From positions 3,162,001 through 3,226,000 of the forward strand of contig JAUCEF010000005.1 in assembly GCA_033558025.1 (NCBI GenBank): a stretch of DNA of 64,000 bases. Direction: 5' to 3'. Shown one piece after another: positions 45,601 through 54,833 of the stretch. Under the pieces are notes generated by a model, which saw nothing but the letters and a program-made list of their open reading frames with translations, ran no database searches and was not told the origin of the DNA. The position numbers were made by a program, and so were the translations under genes. The stretch comes from Phytophthora sp. 'mugwort'. Taxonomy: Eukaryota > Oomycota > Peronosporomycetes > Peronosporales > Peronosporaceae. The stretch's first letter is position 1, and each line of letters opens with the position of its first letter.

Positions 45601-47517
45601 ACAGAATGTCGACTGACATTTGACTGTTTTTCGCAATCTTTAATAACTCGCGCAACGTCGAGTTCTGCTTGGCAACAGTTTCCTCGATTTTGCGACGATG
45701 ATCTTTGACGGATTCCTGTAAACGAAAATATTTGAGTTAGTTATAAGAATCCAACAGTGGGAGAGTTTCTGATGTCTATATACTTACGCTTTCTGCTTGC
45801 TCACGCAAAAAATCTTCAATATCGCCATGCCCAGCCATTCGCGCCAGATGCTCCGCTGTGTTGCCATCGCGCTATGCATCCACAAATTAGCGTTAGATCT
45901 GGCCTGTCGCTGATTAACTGTTATAGCAAGCACATCACATACATCCTTGGCGAGCAAACTAGCGCCGGCGTCGACAAGGACCTTTACGCAACCAAGATTC
46001 CCAGCGCGCGCAGCTTCCATTAACGCTGTCGTCGAGTTCGGCTACACAAAATGAAAGCGAAAAAGCGAGATATCGCTCTCGTCAGCAGATATCGGGTACG
46101 GGATTACGCTGAACATTGTCTGCGTACACTGTGAGTCTCGAGTTCTGCACCACCTTGCAGCAAAATCGAGCAACACTCCTCCAGACCACCTCGAGCTGCA
46201 ATATGAAGTGCTGTAGTACCACGACTCTACGTAATTGTACACGATCACGGCATTCATTAGTACGCAATATTATTCACTGCCAGCAGTCTAATAAGCTCCA
46301 CGTACTCGGTTTCTGGACAAGTTTATTCGTGCTCCCTTCTTGACCAGTAACCTCACGCAATTCGCGCGGCCGTCACGAGCAGCGACCATCAGCGCGGTCA
46401 TACCGTGCACCTGTTAACAATTTATCGTGAACTTTGGATCGAAACCAGCAGCTCCAGACAGGCATGAACTCACATCTTCCAAGTCGAGGCTAGCACCAAA
46501 CATAAGCAATGCCCGAGCAGCTTCGACATTACCGACAGAACAAGCAATCATAAGTGGCGACACACCCGTCGGCTGTCATTTGGTTGTGCAACAGGCAAAA
46601 ACAACATCAGCTCAACTCGTCGCCTTTTGCAAGAAGCCACAAATTAAAACCTAAAGTGTTACCTTTTGCTCGTCCAACGACACGCCCAAGCTGTGCAGAA
46701 TTTCGATACAGTCCACATGTCCGTTCTCGGCAGCGTCACAGAGCGCCACTGCCTTTGGGATATTCTGCATTTCAACACAAGAAAAAAACAACCTCCGAAT
46801 CAGTATACCAATATGGAGCGTCTGATTGCAATCAACCGTCAGTTTGCCACTCACGTCTACCACATTTCCCGTCGTGTCGATCTCCAGCAAGTGCCTCAAC
46901 AGCTCCACATCTCCAGCTCGTGCCGCAGTCTGCACTCCGAAGTAGACGTCATCGGGCACGACGTGCTTGCAAGCCTGTTCTCTCCAGAGCAGCTCGATTG
47001 AGATCCGCGGCGGCTTGTCGGCTAGCAGCCGGTCCGCATGGTACTTGGACAGCAGTACGATGGGGACGGAGACCGGCTGGCGACCGGACGAGTGGAAACC
47101 GTCGAACAGTGATTGGATCGCGTGCTTGTTGTCCGTCCGCTCGATGAGGACGATGCCCGTGACCCCCAGAGCCAGCAAACGCCGCACGATGTCTGGAAAA
47201 TGGACACGCCCGCCTCGTTCGACCACCGCAATGTTCCCTAGCAGCTCTGCCTTGTTTGTGAGCTCCCCATCCGCTTTGGGCGGGTTCGTGAACACGACGT
47301 TGCCCGTCACCACGCGCGGCACGCGGTCGTAGCGATAGCTGGAGGGCTCCGCGAAGTGGTAGCTGGTGGTCGTAACGGACGCGCTGTTCTGTGCGTGCAG
47401 GTTGGCGTTGATGTCCTCGGCGGGGGCCACGGGCTGCTGCTTGGGGTTGCGCTGCCAGCACACGAAGGGCACGCCGTCGCTGCGCGAGCCGTTGGCCGTG
47501 GACTGCTCGTTGCCCAT
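42672..47517 (-). CDS. Myristoylated PA - ankyrin - SAPS-like - PH protein
   Basis: One multi-exon gene, joined because GT-AG sites keep frame between blocks (for example from LTK near 44127 to TPNCKSEF near 44044). It starts MGNEQSTANGS, an N-myristoylation signal (Gly2, Ser6). A protease-associated-like domain follows (GNIAVVERGGRVHFPDIV ... VSVPIVLLSKYHADRLL), then several ankyrin repeats with short introns (46950-45790) and a coiled coil (DHRRKIEETVAKQNSTL). A large alpha-helical domain at 45655-44127 resembles the SAPS domain of PP6 regulatory subunits (DDVLLVLFCKVVNHFIV ... FVVPWLVCHIGLDSIRD). A PH-like segment near 43400 (YKNFIVLTDTWGRQEQWM) and a Ser-rich tail end the protein. PA domains normally face the lumen or exterior, so one in a myristoylated cytosolic protein is odd. 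Exon edges are approximate. Confidence 0.72.
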
Positions 47518-48480
47518 TGGCTCGCCGGACGGGCTAGAGCGATGAAATGCGCCACAAAAGGGAAACCAACGGGAGGAGTGATGGTCACCGGGTCAATCGA
47601 GGCGGTAAGACTCTCGTATCTTTCTTCTTGAAGGAAACGAGCGGCTGGGGTTGAGGCGCACGCGCCTGGCACTCAGTCGCTAGCTGCGCAGAGGAAGACG
47701 ACAGAAGGTGGACGGCGGCACGTATGGGAGTGGGGCCGCAAGAGAGTTTTCTGGCGAAGCGAGCTTAGCCGTTGCGAATTCTTTTTTTTAGCTCGAGCTT
47801 GAAGATTCTCCTGTAGTGTGGGCGCCTATGAAGCCACGGTCTAAGGTTAGCCTCGGCTGAGATTTTGTATGATGGAATTAGGGAAAAGCCCCACCAGCCG
47901 TTTACAGCGGGCCAAAACTGAGTTACAGTAAATACGGAGGCAACATCGACAGGGGCAGGCAACACATTGTCTGCATTGCCGCAGCTTAGAACGATATCCA
48001 CTTGGTAAGTTTTACTCGGCATCTTCGGCGTTGGCGCCGAAAATAATTTGGCTAGCGGAGAGTTGATGCTTGAGCCCGGGTATGCTTTGCTGTTTGAGCC
48101 ACAAGACTAAACGGATCGAGGCAAACTTGTCGTTTGATGTCTGTCTGAGCTGGTACTGGTGCCATCATGGGCTTGGATACTCTCAGCAGGGCGAAACTGG
48201 GACATACGCACGTTACAAGCTGAATACGGCTGCACAACTATTACAACGTGTCTGATGCACACGCGCACTACTGTTTAATGTAATCCATGCTGAGCAAAAT
48301 CCTTGCTGAATTGTACGACAAACCGAGGAAGCGAAAAAGCAAGCCGCAACCCAAGTGCAAGCGACACCGTTGCAGGATTACTCATTTTTGGTATCTTTTC
48401 CTTCACAAACCTACCCATTACTGCAAAATGTGTCCTTACCGATCATCTCGTTAAAACAATAAAACGATTTGCAAGTGAAA
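47518..48480. other. Divergent intergenic region (963 bp)
   Basis: Upstream of both the PA-ankyrin-SAPS gene and the questin-oxidase-like gene. Only short frames without domains; no RNA gene or repeat recognised. Confidence 0.5.
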
Positions 48481-49737
48481 ATGACAGGCAGAGCTAGCGC
48501 GACGCACGTGCAGCAGCAGCTCACGCGGAGCTGGTCCACGCTGCGCTACCGCATCGAGTACGGCGGGTACCTGTCCAATCACCTACTGCATGGCGTTGTG
48601 GCGCTGCTGGTCCTCGGCGCGAGCGAGGAAAAGATCGAGAACTTTGCCGAGAGCTACTCGACCAAGCTGGAGGAGGAGAAACCCAACCACCAAGATGTGA
48701 CGCAGCCCGACATTCGAGCAAAACTCCTGCGAGACTCAAAGCTGACGCTCGAGAGTGCGCACGACCTGATCGGTAAGCGCCAGAACTTTGACGGACTTTT
48801 GGCGCTATATGCCGCTGAGGTGCAAAATCTGGGGATTGATGGAGCAGTGAAGAAACACTTGCCCGTTCTGGTCGGCGGACTAGCTGGAGCGTTGCTCCAC
48901 TCGATCATCCAGCTTGGTTATGCCTACCACATTGGTGGCGAGCGTCTGGTGGCTGAAGGGCTGAGCTACATGCATTACGCCTATCTTTCGTTCGACGAGC
49001 CGCAAAAAGTTAACGGCGAAGAGTTGACGGAAAAGAAAACTTTTTCACGGGAGGAAGCGATACAAGTAGTTCAAGCGCTGAGCGGTAATGACCTCCTGGT
49101 GCGCGAACTGCGTCGCAAGCTGCAAACGAAGCCGCTGGTTGATCGCGAGATCGGCAGCATCCAGAAGCGGCTGAGCACCATGTCGGGCGACGCAGAACGA
49201 GGCAGCGGCGTGGCGTTTAACTTGATTTGGGGTACGATCAACAGCTATGACCTGTCGAAAATGAACGGCGTATTTGCGCTCGATGTTGCGTTGTGGCTGT
49301 ACATGATGATCGAGCACAATGATTTCGTCATCCTGCACGCGGTGACGTCGGCGTGGGCTCTCCAGCAGGTTGAACATCTGCTGGAATTGAAAGATCGCGA
49401 GCGCGCGTGGAAGGTGTGGCTGCACGTAGCATTGTCGGCGTTCGTCACCAATGAGATCAAGGATGTCTTGGCGTCAGATGTGTGCGTCCAGCAGCTCGGG
49501 GACGAGCTGCCGGGTTTGGAACCATGGACGCAAATCGTTGCGAAAACACTGGGGCTAGCGGATGAAGGGCTACTAGAGCGCGACCTGGTGCATGCTTACA
49601 AACTCGTGCAAGTGGCCCAGAACCACGCACAAAACCGCGAGGATGCGTTTCTGTCGATCAACGAGCGCGACTTCGTTACCCGCAAGAGCGCGCTCAAAGT
49701 GATTTCCCGCGAGTTTGGTCCGTTGCTACTGAACTGA
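48481..49737 (+). CDS. Questin-oxidase-like (AflY/DUF4243) protein
   Basis: Single exon, 418 residues from ATG 48481 (MTGRASATHVQQQLTR). Family landmarks are YGGYLSNHLLHGVVAL near the start and LPVLVGGLAGALLHSIIQLGYAYH near residue 130, matching the AflY/questin oxidase group, which in fungi performs Baeyer-Villiger-type ring opening in anthraquinone and aflatoxin routes. Outside fungi the members are mostly uncharacterised and not in biosynthetic clusters; no polyketide genes lie nearby here, so a housekeeping or unrelated oxidative role is more likely. No cofactor-binding motif is visible. The protein has no signal peptide and is probably cytosolic. Confidence 0.75.
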   Translation: MTGRASATHVQQQLTRSWSTLRYRIEYGGYLSNHLLHGVVALLVLGASEEKIENFAESYSTKLEEEKPNHQDVTQPDIRAKLLRDSKLTLESAHDLIGKRQNFDGLLALYAAEVQNLGIDGAVKKHLPVLVGGLAGALLHSIIQLGYAYHIGGERLVAEGLSYMHYAYLSFDEPQKVNGEELTEKKTFSREEAIQVVQALSGNDLLVRELRRKLQTKPLVDREIGSIQKRLSTMSGDAERGSGVAFNLIWGTINSYDLSKMNGVFALDVALWLYMMIEHNDFVILHAVTSAWALQQVEHLLELKDRERAWKVWLHVALSAFVTNEIKDVLASDVCVQQLGDELPGLEPWTQIVAKTLGLADEGLLERDLVHAYKLVQVAQNHAQNREDAFLSINERDFVTRKSALKVISREFGPLLLN

Positions 49738-49986
49738 CCGCGCTACTCATTATGTAGTACATGTATTAATACTAAGTATGCTAGGCGTGTAGGTTTTTAA
49801 GCAAACGAAAGTTGCTTTTCTCGAACAATCAGCATCGCAAGTTGAAGTACAATGTTGCGTGAACACGCGTCACTTTCACGCGACATCCCACTTCCGCCGG
49901 TGCAAAACGTCAGTCGCGGACACTACAGCTGGAAGCTACGTGGCAGGTCATCAGTCGCGAGCTAGACAGTCAAGGCATCTCTGATC
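49738..49986. promoter_or_regulatory. Upstream region of ERO1
   Basis: A 249-bp spacer between the questin-oxidase-like stop and the ERO1 start. No specific element could be proven by eye. Confidence 0.3.
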
Positions 49987-51519
49987 ATGGTCGCCACAGC
50001 GCGCCTCCTGCGCTTGGGATTACTCGCCACAGCCGCCGTCGCTGCAGCAACGCAATCCTTTGCCAACGTCAATCGCACGCCGAAACCGCTGTTCCCCAAG
50101 GACATGGTGGATTACCTGCAGTGCCAGGTGTGTCAGACACCGGAGCTCACGGGCAGCGTACAGGACTCGGCGTGCGACTATGAGACGGTGGACAAGGCGG
50201 TGAATGAGCACTTCCACCCGCTTCTGAACGAGCTGTCGCGCCTCACATTCTTCCGCTACTTCAAGGTGGACTTGGGCAAGGAGTGTCCATACCTGCCGTG
50301 GCAGGACGACGGCATGTGCGCCAGCATCGACTGCGCAGTCTGCGAGTGTCCGTCGCACGAGATCCCGGTTCCCTGGAGCCAATTGGACAGGCAAGAGCGG
50401 CTCAGTGCGATTCAAAATCAGTCTGGCAGGCCCTGCGATGAGCAGACAGGGGAGAGCACGTTGTCGAAGGTGGACCGCAAGAATGCGGTGGCTGGTGAGA
50501 GCTTTAATGAGTGGGAGGAGGGCTCCAATGCTAATGTGTGGGCGACTCAGGGCGAGGCGGAAGAGGCGATGACATACATTAATCTGCTGGAGAACCCCGA
50601 AAGATACACAGGATACAGCGGGGTCCAGGCCGAGCGCATCTGGAAGGCCATTTATGAAGAAAACTGCTTTACGCCTTCGGAAGAGAACGCGCTAGATGGC
50701 ATGTGTCTTGAAGAGCGTGTGTACTACCGCCTCATCAGTGGGCTGCAGGCGTCGATCAACACGCACATCGCGCTGACGTACAAATTCGGCGACAAATGGG
50801 ACGTCAATCCCTCGCTGTTTGTTAACCGAGTTGGCAAGCATCGCGAACGGCTGCAGAATCTCTACTTTGCTTACCTGTTCGTTATGCGTGCCATCAGTAA
50901 ATATCGTCATGAGTTGTTTGCCTATGACTATAACACGGGAAATGCTGCTGACGACCTCCGTGTAAAGGAGATTCTGCGGCAGCTTTTGCTGGAGGGGTCC
51001 GACGAAGCTCGGGCATCTGGGGTGTCCTGCCCAGCGTACGCTGAATGTTCGTCCGTGCTGTCTGGTTTCGACGAGAGTGCGCTCTTCCGTGTTCAAGCCG
51101 ACGGGTTATCGGTCGATCAGCTGGCACAAGCCAAGCAGGAGAAGAAACTGCTCGAAGTGCAGTTTCGTGAGAAGTTTCGGAACGTGAGCCGTATCATGGA
51201 CTGTGTCACGTGCGAGAAGTGCCGTCTCTGGGGCAAACTGCAAACCATGGGACTGGGCACTGCCATTAAGATCCTGCTCGCTGAGGACGTGTCGACAATC
51301 CCAAAGCTACACCGCAACGAGCTCATCGCGCTCATTAACGTGGCAAACAACCTCTCCCGTAGTGTGGATGGCGTCAAAATGATGCGAGAGCTCGAGTTCA
51401 TCGAAGCTGTGAAACAATTTGGCTTCGTCTGTGGAAGCGCTGTTCTACTCGTGCTGGTCTTCATTGTCGTTCTTCGCATGCGCAAGAATCGAACGCGTAC
51501 GCACAAAAAGCAGGAGTAA
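49987..51519 (+). CDS. ERO1: ERO1 endoplasmic reticulum oxidoreductin
   Basis: Single exon, 510 residues. A signal peptide (LLRLGLLATAAVAAATQS) leads into the ER lumen. Ero1 oxidises protein disulfide isomerase using FAD and oxygen. The shuttle disulfide C111-x4-C116 lies in GMCASIDC, and the inner active site CVTCEKC (C-x2-C-x2-C, about residue 400) is followed by the family sequence RLWGKLQTMGLGTAIKILL. FAD-pocket motifs include WEEGSNANVWATQGE and GLQASINTHIALTY. Unlike human ERO1, the C-terminus has a membrane helix (FVCGSAVLLVLVFIVVLRM) and a short cytosolic tail ending KKQE, a KKxx-type COPI retrieval signal. Thus retention appears to be built in, as in plant and other membrane-bound forms. 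Confidence 0.95.
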   Translation: MVATARLLRLGLLATAAVAAATQSFANVNRTPKPLFPKDMVDYLQCQVCQTPELTGSVQDSACDYETVDKAVNEHFHPLLNELSRLTFFRYFKVDLGKECPYLPWQDDGMCASIDCAVCECPSHEIPVPWSQLDRQERLSAIQNQSGRPCDEQTGESTLSKVDRKNAVAGESFNEWEEGSNANVWATQGEAEEAMTYINLLENPERYTGYSGVQAERIWKAIYEENCFTPSEENALDGMCLEERVYYRLISGLQASINTHIALTYKFGDKWDVNPSLFVNRVGKHRERLQNLYFAYLFVMRAISKYRHELFAYDYNTGNAADDLRVKEILRQLLLEGSDEARASGVSCPAYAECSSVLSGFDESALFRVQADGLSVDQLAQAKQEKKLLEVQFREKFRNVSRIMDCVTCEKCRLWGKLQTMGLGTAIKILLAEDVSTIPKLHRNELIALINVANNLSRSVDGVKMMRELEFIEAVKQFGFVCGSAVLLVLVFIVVLRMRKNRTRTHKKQE

Positions 51520-52425
51520 ATATTCGTTGCAGATAGAAAAGCTTGCAAAGACGCATTTTACAAATACAGTTGATATTGCTTGTAGACACTATCTCAGACG
51601 ACGTGTTTCGCAAAAAGATGCATTTTCAGTATGCTGCGGCCTATCACCGAGAGACAGCATGCTCGTTCTATCCTGCTGGACCTTAGGGCACTGCGCACAT
51701 TGATGCGTTCTGAAGGATGCTGAATTCTCCTCTTACTATACCGTAGTTGTTTTCGCAGAGGAGCCTGCAATGCAGATTTGCCATGAAAGGACAAACTTGA
51801 GAGGTAAAACGAGCAATGCGAGGTGAAAGGTGTGGATGGTGGAGCAGGTAGCCAAAATCAGCGCTGCACCTTACGAAATTTAACAGTTATAATATACATG
51901 TATATTATACAATATGAGTACTGCCAAAGCGAAGCGTTGGGTAATCAGTGAGGGGCTATATGCGAGCGTTAAACATGTCAGAAAGCATGAAATAACACTG
52001 GAATGTTGCTGGTACTCGAGGCTCTGTATATGGATGAATATGACCACTTATCCGACCATACTTAGTTTTAGCATACTTCCTTACAACCAATCACACCATG
52101 TTTTTTTACTATCAGCCAATCAGAACAGGGTATTGACCAATTTCAACCAATGATTATGTTTAGGGATAGGTCGGTCCTCTTTGCCGGCACTTCTGACGTA
52201 TCGGGCCGGAGGGACATGAAAAATATGTGTATGTCCATACAAATTCTATGATGTTGGCATATCACATGCATATCTTCAAGCTATCCGACCCATCCGACCA
52301 GGGCAGTCATTGAAGAACAAGTACAGTCGCTTATGCATAGAATAACCAGAAGACATTACATAGCAACAAGAATGAGATAACGGCAATTACTTATATTATA
52401 TTTGCTGTATATATGTAGCTAACTA
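51520..52425. other. AT-rich intergenic region before the mariner element
   Basis: No gene. Contains a perfect 22-bp palindrome at 51888-51909 and four CCAAT boxes in one orientation within 65 bp (52087, 52116, 52137, 52147). Confidence 0.5.
51888..51909. repeat. Perfect 22-bp AT palindrome
   Basis: TATAATATACA followed by its reverse complement TGTATATTATA, with no spacer. Could be a cruciform-forming site or the end of a small element. Confidence 0.9.
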
Positions 52426-52454
52426 CTTCCTCTGGGCGGAAATAAACGCAACAA
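52426..52454 (+). repeat. Left terminal inverted repeat of the mariner element
   Basis: 29 bp, preceded by TA. Inverted copy at 54106-54134 with one mismatch (G versus A at position 13). Confidence 0.93.
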
Positions 52455-52505
52455 GGTTATATGCTAGTGAGTAGGTTTTTAACGTGAACACCACCGTTGT
52501 ATTGA

Positions 52506-53893
52506 TCAGTTAAGGGAGGGATTGAAAATTGAAGGGCTTCCACGTCCAGCCTGCTTCAACACAGCAAGAGCAGCGTCGAACACATCCACCCCGCAATCTA
52601 GCCAGTCGGGCAGTAAGCCTGCGTTACGGAGCTTCGCTTTGCCCATATGAGGCAGTTTGTACGCATTGCCGCCTGAAACTTGTAGAGCGCTCAACATGCA
52701 CTGCTGAAGCGTCAGAAAGACGTTGTTCATCGTCTCCGTACTGAGCTCCGCATATGCAGCCTCGACAGCTTGGATGATGTCTTCGACGCTGCGAAGTGGT
52801 GTCCGGTACTGAATCGATATGGCAACGAGGCAAAGAGCGCCAGCTCCAGGACGTTTAGATCCGGAGAGTTTGCGGCTGGCATATCAGACGGATATTCCAG
52901 CCGTCAGCTGTGCCAGCCGCCACCACGTCCTGGTCGTGAGGAGGCACATGCGGCTTCGCATTGTCTTGTTGTATCAGGATCAGTCTCCCACGTTCACCCC
53001 TCGGCCACTTGAGTTTAATGGCGAGGATGACATATTTAAGCAGGTACGTCTTGTACACGTCGCGATTTACCGTATCGATGTGCGGGTACATATAGTGCCA
53101 CGAGGTCGATTGTCGCTGCTCCACTTAGCTTGGTAATGCTCAGTAAAAGGCCAAATTCTCAGTTTGCTGTCCCAGTACGTTTTCCGGCTTGGGTCGTACC
53201 TGCATATATATATATATATTCATGGTTTGTCAAAGGCATATCAAAAACAGCAGGAATGTTAAAGTCTTACCGAGGGCGCACTACACCCGCAAGAAACATT
53301 GTCTTGGAATGAAGCGCTTGCTGCGCCAGCTTCGCTGTGGCGGCTCTTCACCGTCAAGTACCAGGTACGATCGCTTGTCCTTGTCCGCATTAAACCTCTT
53401 TTCATCGACGTGGACGACGTCAATCATCGACTCAAACTTGTGCTTGTTTTCGTCGATGAAAGACATGGCCCACTAAATGCGCTGCAGCTTGTTCTCGGGG
53501 GTCAACGCACGGTAGATGCGTGATGAGCGGCTTTGAAGCGTACCCTCTGAGACCATACTGCGCACAAGATGGCGCGACACGCCAGCAGCGGCCGCTGTGC
53601 GGCGAGAGTTCTGTCGATCCTCCCACGGTACACTCTTCACAGCGTCACGCAGGAATTCACGATCACGCGTGGACGCCCGCTGTTCTGCGCCTTCCGACCC
53701 TGCCAAGAGGTGCTGATGTTGCCTGCAGCCACTGCCTGGAGGTATCGAAGCCAAATTGAGCGGACGGTCGCGCGATGACAGCGTAACTTTCTCCCAAATG
53801 CTGCGTAAGGTCCTTGGGGCAGAACACCATTCCTACTCACCTCTGGAGGCTGTCGATGATGGCACGGCGTTCCACATCGGTGAAATTCTTCAT
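52506..53893 (-). pseudogene. Mariner-type DDE transposase, frameshifted
   Basis: The frame begins at ATG 53893 (MKNFTDVERRAIIDSLQR), passes through helix-turn-helix regions (LRCHRATVRSIWLRYLQ; VSRHLVRSMVSEGTLQS), the first catalytic aspartate in VVHVDEKRF (near 53400), the second in LIQQDNAKPH (near 52975), and the third in NSPDLN (near 52858). It ends SIFNPSLN at 52506. Counting residues, allowing for a one-base deletion near 52872, gives 34 between the second and third aspartates, the DD34D spacing of mariner proper. Several frameshifts and stops disrupt the gene, and a TA microsatellite sits at 53203-53219 inside it. It cannot encode an active enzyme. Confidence 0.9.
53203..53219. repeat. 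(TA)n microsatellite
   Basis: About eight AT/TA units interrupting the transposase pseudogene; likely arose after inactivation. Confidence 0.85.
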
Positions 53894-54105
53894 GGTGCTT
53901 GCTTTGGCTGGCTTGGTGGTGGTCTTGGCGCTGAGCGAGTAAATAAAAAATGGGTGGATTGAGGCGTGGTGCGTTTGCTGCCACCAGTCCGTGCATATTT
54001 CCAATTCGCCCCCAAACGGGTACCAAGCGAAAGGTGAAGCCGCGTGCTTTCAACGATCACTCAAATAGCATGCGCTGATGCCAGGTAATTGGATAAAATG
54101 TTCGT

Positions 54106-54134
54106 TTGTTGCGTTTATTTCTGCCCAGAGGAAG
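54106..54134 (-). repeat. Right terminal inverted repeat of the mariner element
   Basis: 29 bp followed by TA (54135-54136). Confidence 0.93.
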
Positions 54135-54389
54135 TATGTATTAATATCTATTGCGGTCCTAGAGGTGCGGTGCCGCATCTGTTGCGGCTGCATAGCTGCT
54201 TCGCCTCTAGCCTGCTACCCGAAGTCACGCCCGCCGATCACGCCCTGCTGCCGCATGCATGTTCTACCGGTGATGCGGCGGCTGGACCCGAGAACGGCCG
54301 CCATTTCCAACCATCGCTGAAGTCCTAATGCCGGGGTGGTGCCAAGGCTCCGCTCCTGCTGCGCATCTCGCCACCGCCGCTCCACCATG

Positions 54390-54625
54390 TCTCCCACCTC
54401 CCTGCTCGCGCCCATCCAGATGCCGCCCTCCCGATGCTCCCTCCTGGCGCCGCTTTCCAGCCTCCTGCTCTCGCCCTCCTGGTGCCGTCTCCAACCTCTC
54501 TGCTACCGCCCTCCTGGTGCCGCCCTCTGCTGCCGCCCTCCTGCTGCCGCCCTCCTGCTGCCGCCTTCTGCTGCCGCCCTCCCGCTGCCGCCATCGCCCT
54601 GCCGCTGCCGCTGTCGCCTGCTTGC
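54390..54625. repeat. GC-rich imperfect tandem repeat (about 15-bp unit)
   Basis: Degenerate copies of CTGCTGCCGCCCTCC, best preserved at 54525-54590, fill most of the gap between the two transposons. The minus strand has open frames of GGRQQ/GGSRR repeats, but these are a consequence of the repeat and have no convincing start, so no gene is called. Confidence 0.8.
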
Positions 54626-54718
54626 CCCACAGCAAACCTGCCACCACCGTTGCTCCTGTCTTTTGAAAGTGCAAATGCTAAGTGTGGTCCACAACATCTC
54701 AATGCATAAATGAATATA

Positions 54719-54744
54719 CCGTATAGTCGTAGACCTTGGCGACA
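54719..54744 (+). repeat. Left terminal inverted repeat of the pogo-like element
   Basis: 26 bp preceded by TA at 54717-54718. Confidence 0.92.
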
Positions 54745-54833
54745 TAATGATTGGTCGGCAATTTCATATAGGATCTGTTATTTTTACGCGCCACTGGTTT
54801 TAAAAGAGCGCGCAGTACCATATATCGGCATCA

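Larger units (their letters stand above)
52426..54134 (-). mobile_element. Tc1/mariner-superfamily transposon, complete but inactive
   Basis: A 1,709-bp element. The outer 29 bp at the left (52426-52454, starting CTTCCTCTGGGCGGAAATAA) and right (54106-54134) ends are inverted repeats matching at 28 of 29 positions, and both ends are flanked by the TA dinucleotide (52424-52425 and 54135-54136), the target duplication of this superfamily. It carries one transposase pseudogene on the minus strand. Matching ends point to fairly recent insertion, yet the coding sequence is broken. Confidence 0.93.

Noticed and set aside
46554..47147. 197-residue plus-strand ORF opposite the PA-ankyrin gene
   Set aside because: Antisense to convincing PA and ankyrin exons; Arg/Ala/Ser-rich composition typical of a shadow frame.
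48481..49737. Questin-oxidase-like gene as part of a polyketide cluster
   Set aside because: No polyketide synthase, cytochrome P450 or other tailoring gene lies within the window; neighbours are housekeeping genes.
54264..54702. GGRQQ/GGSRR-rich minus-strand ORFs
   Set aside because: Generated by the GC-rich tandem repeat; no supported start or homologue.
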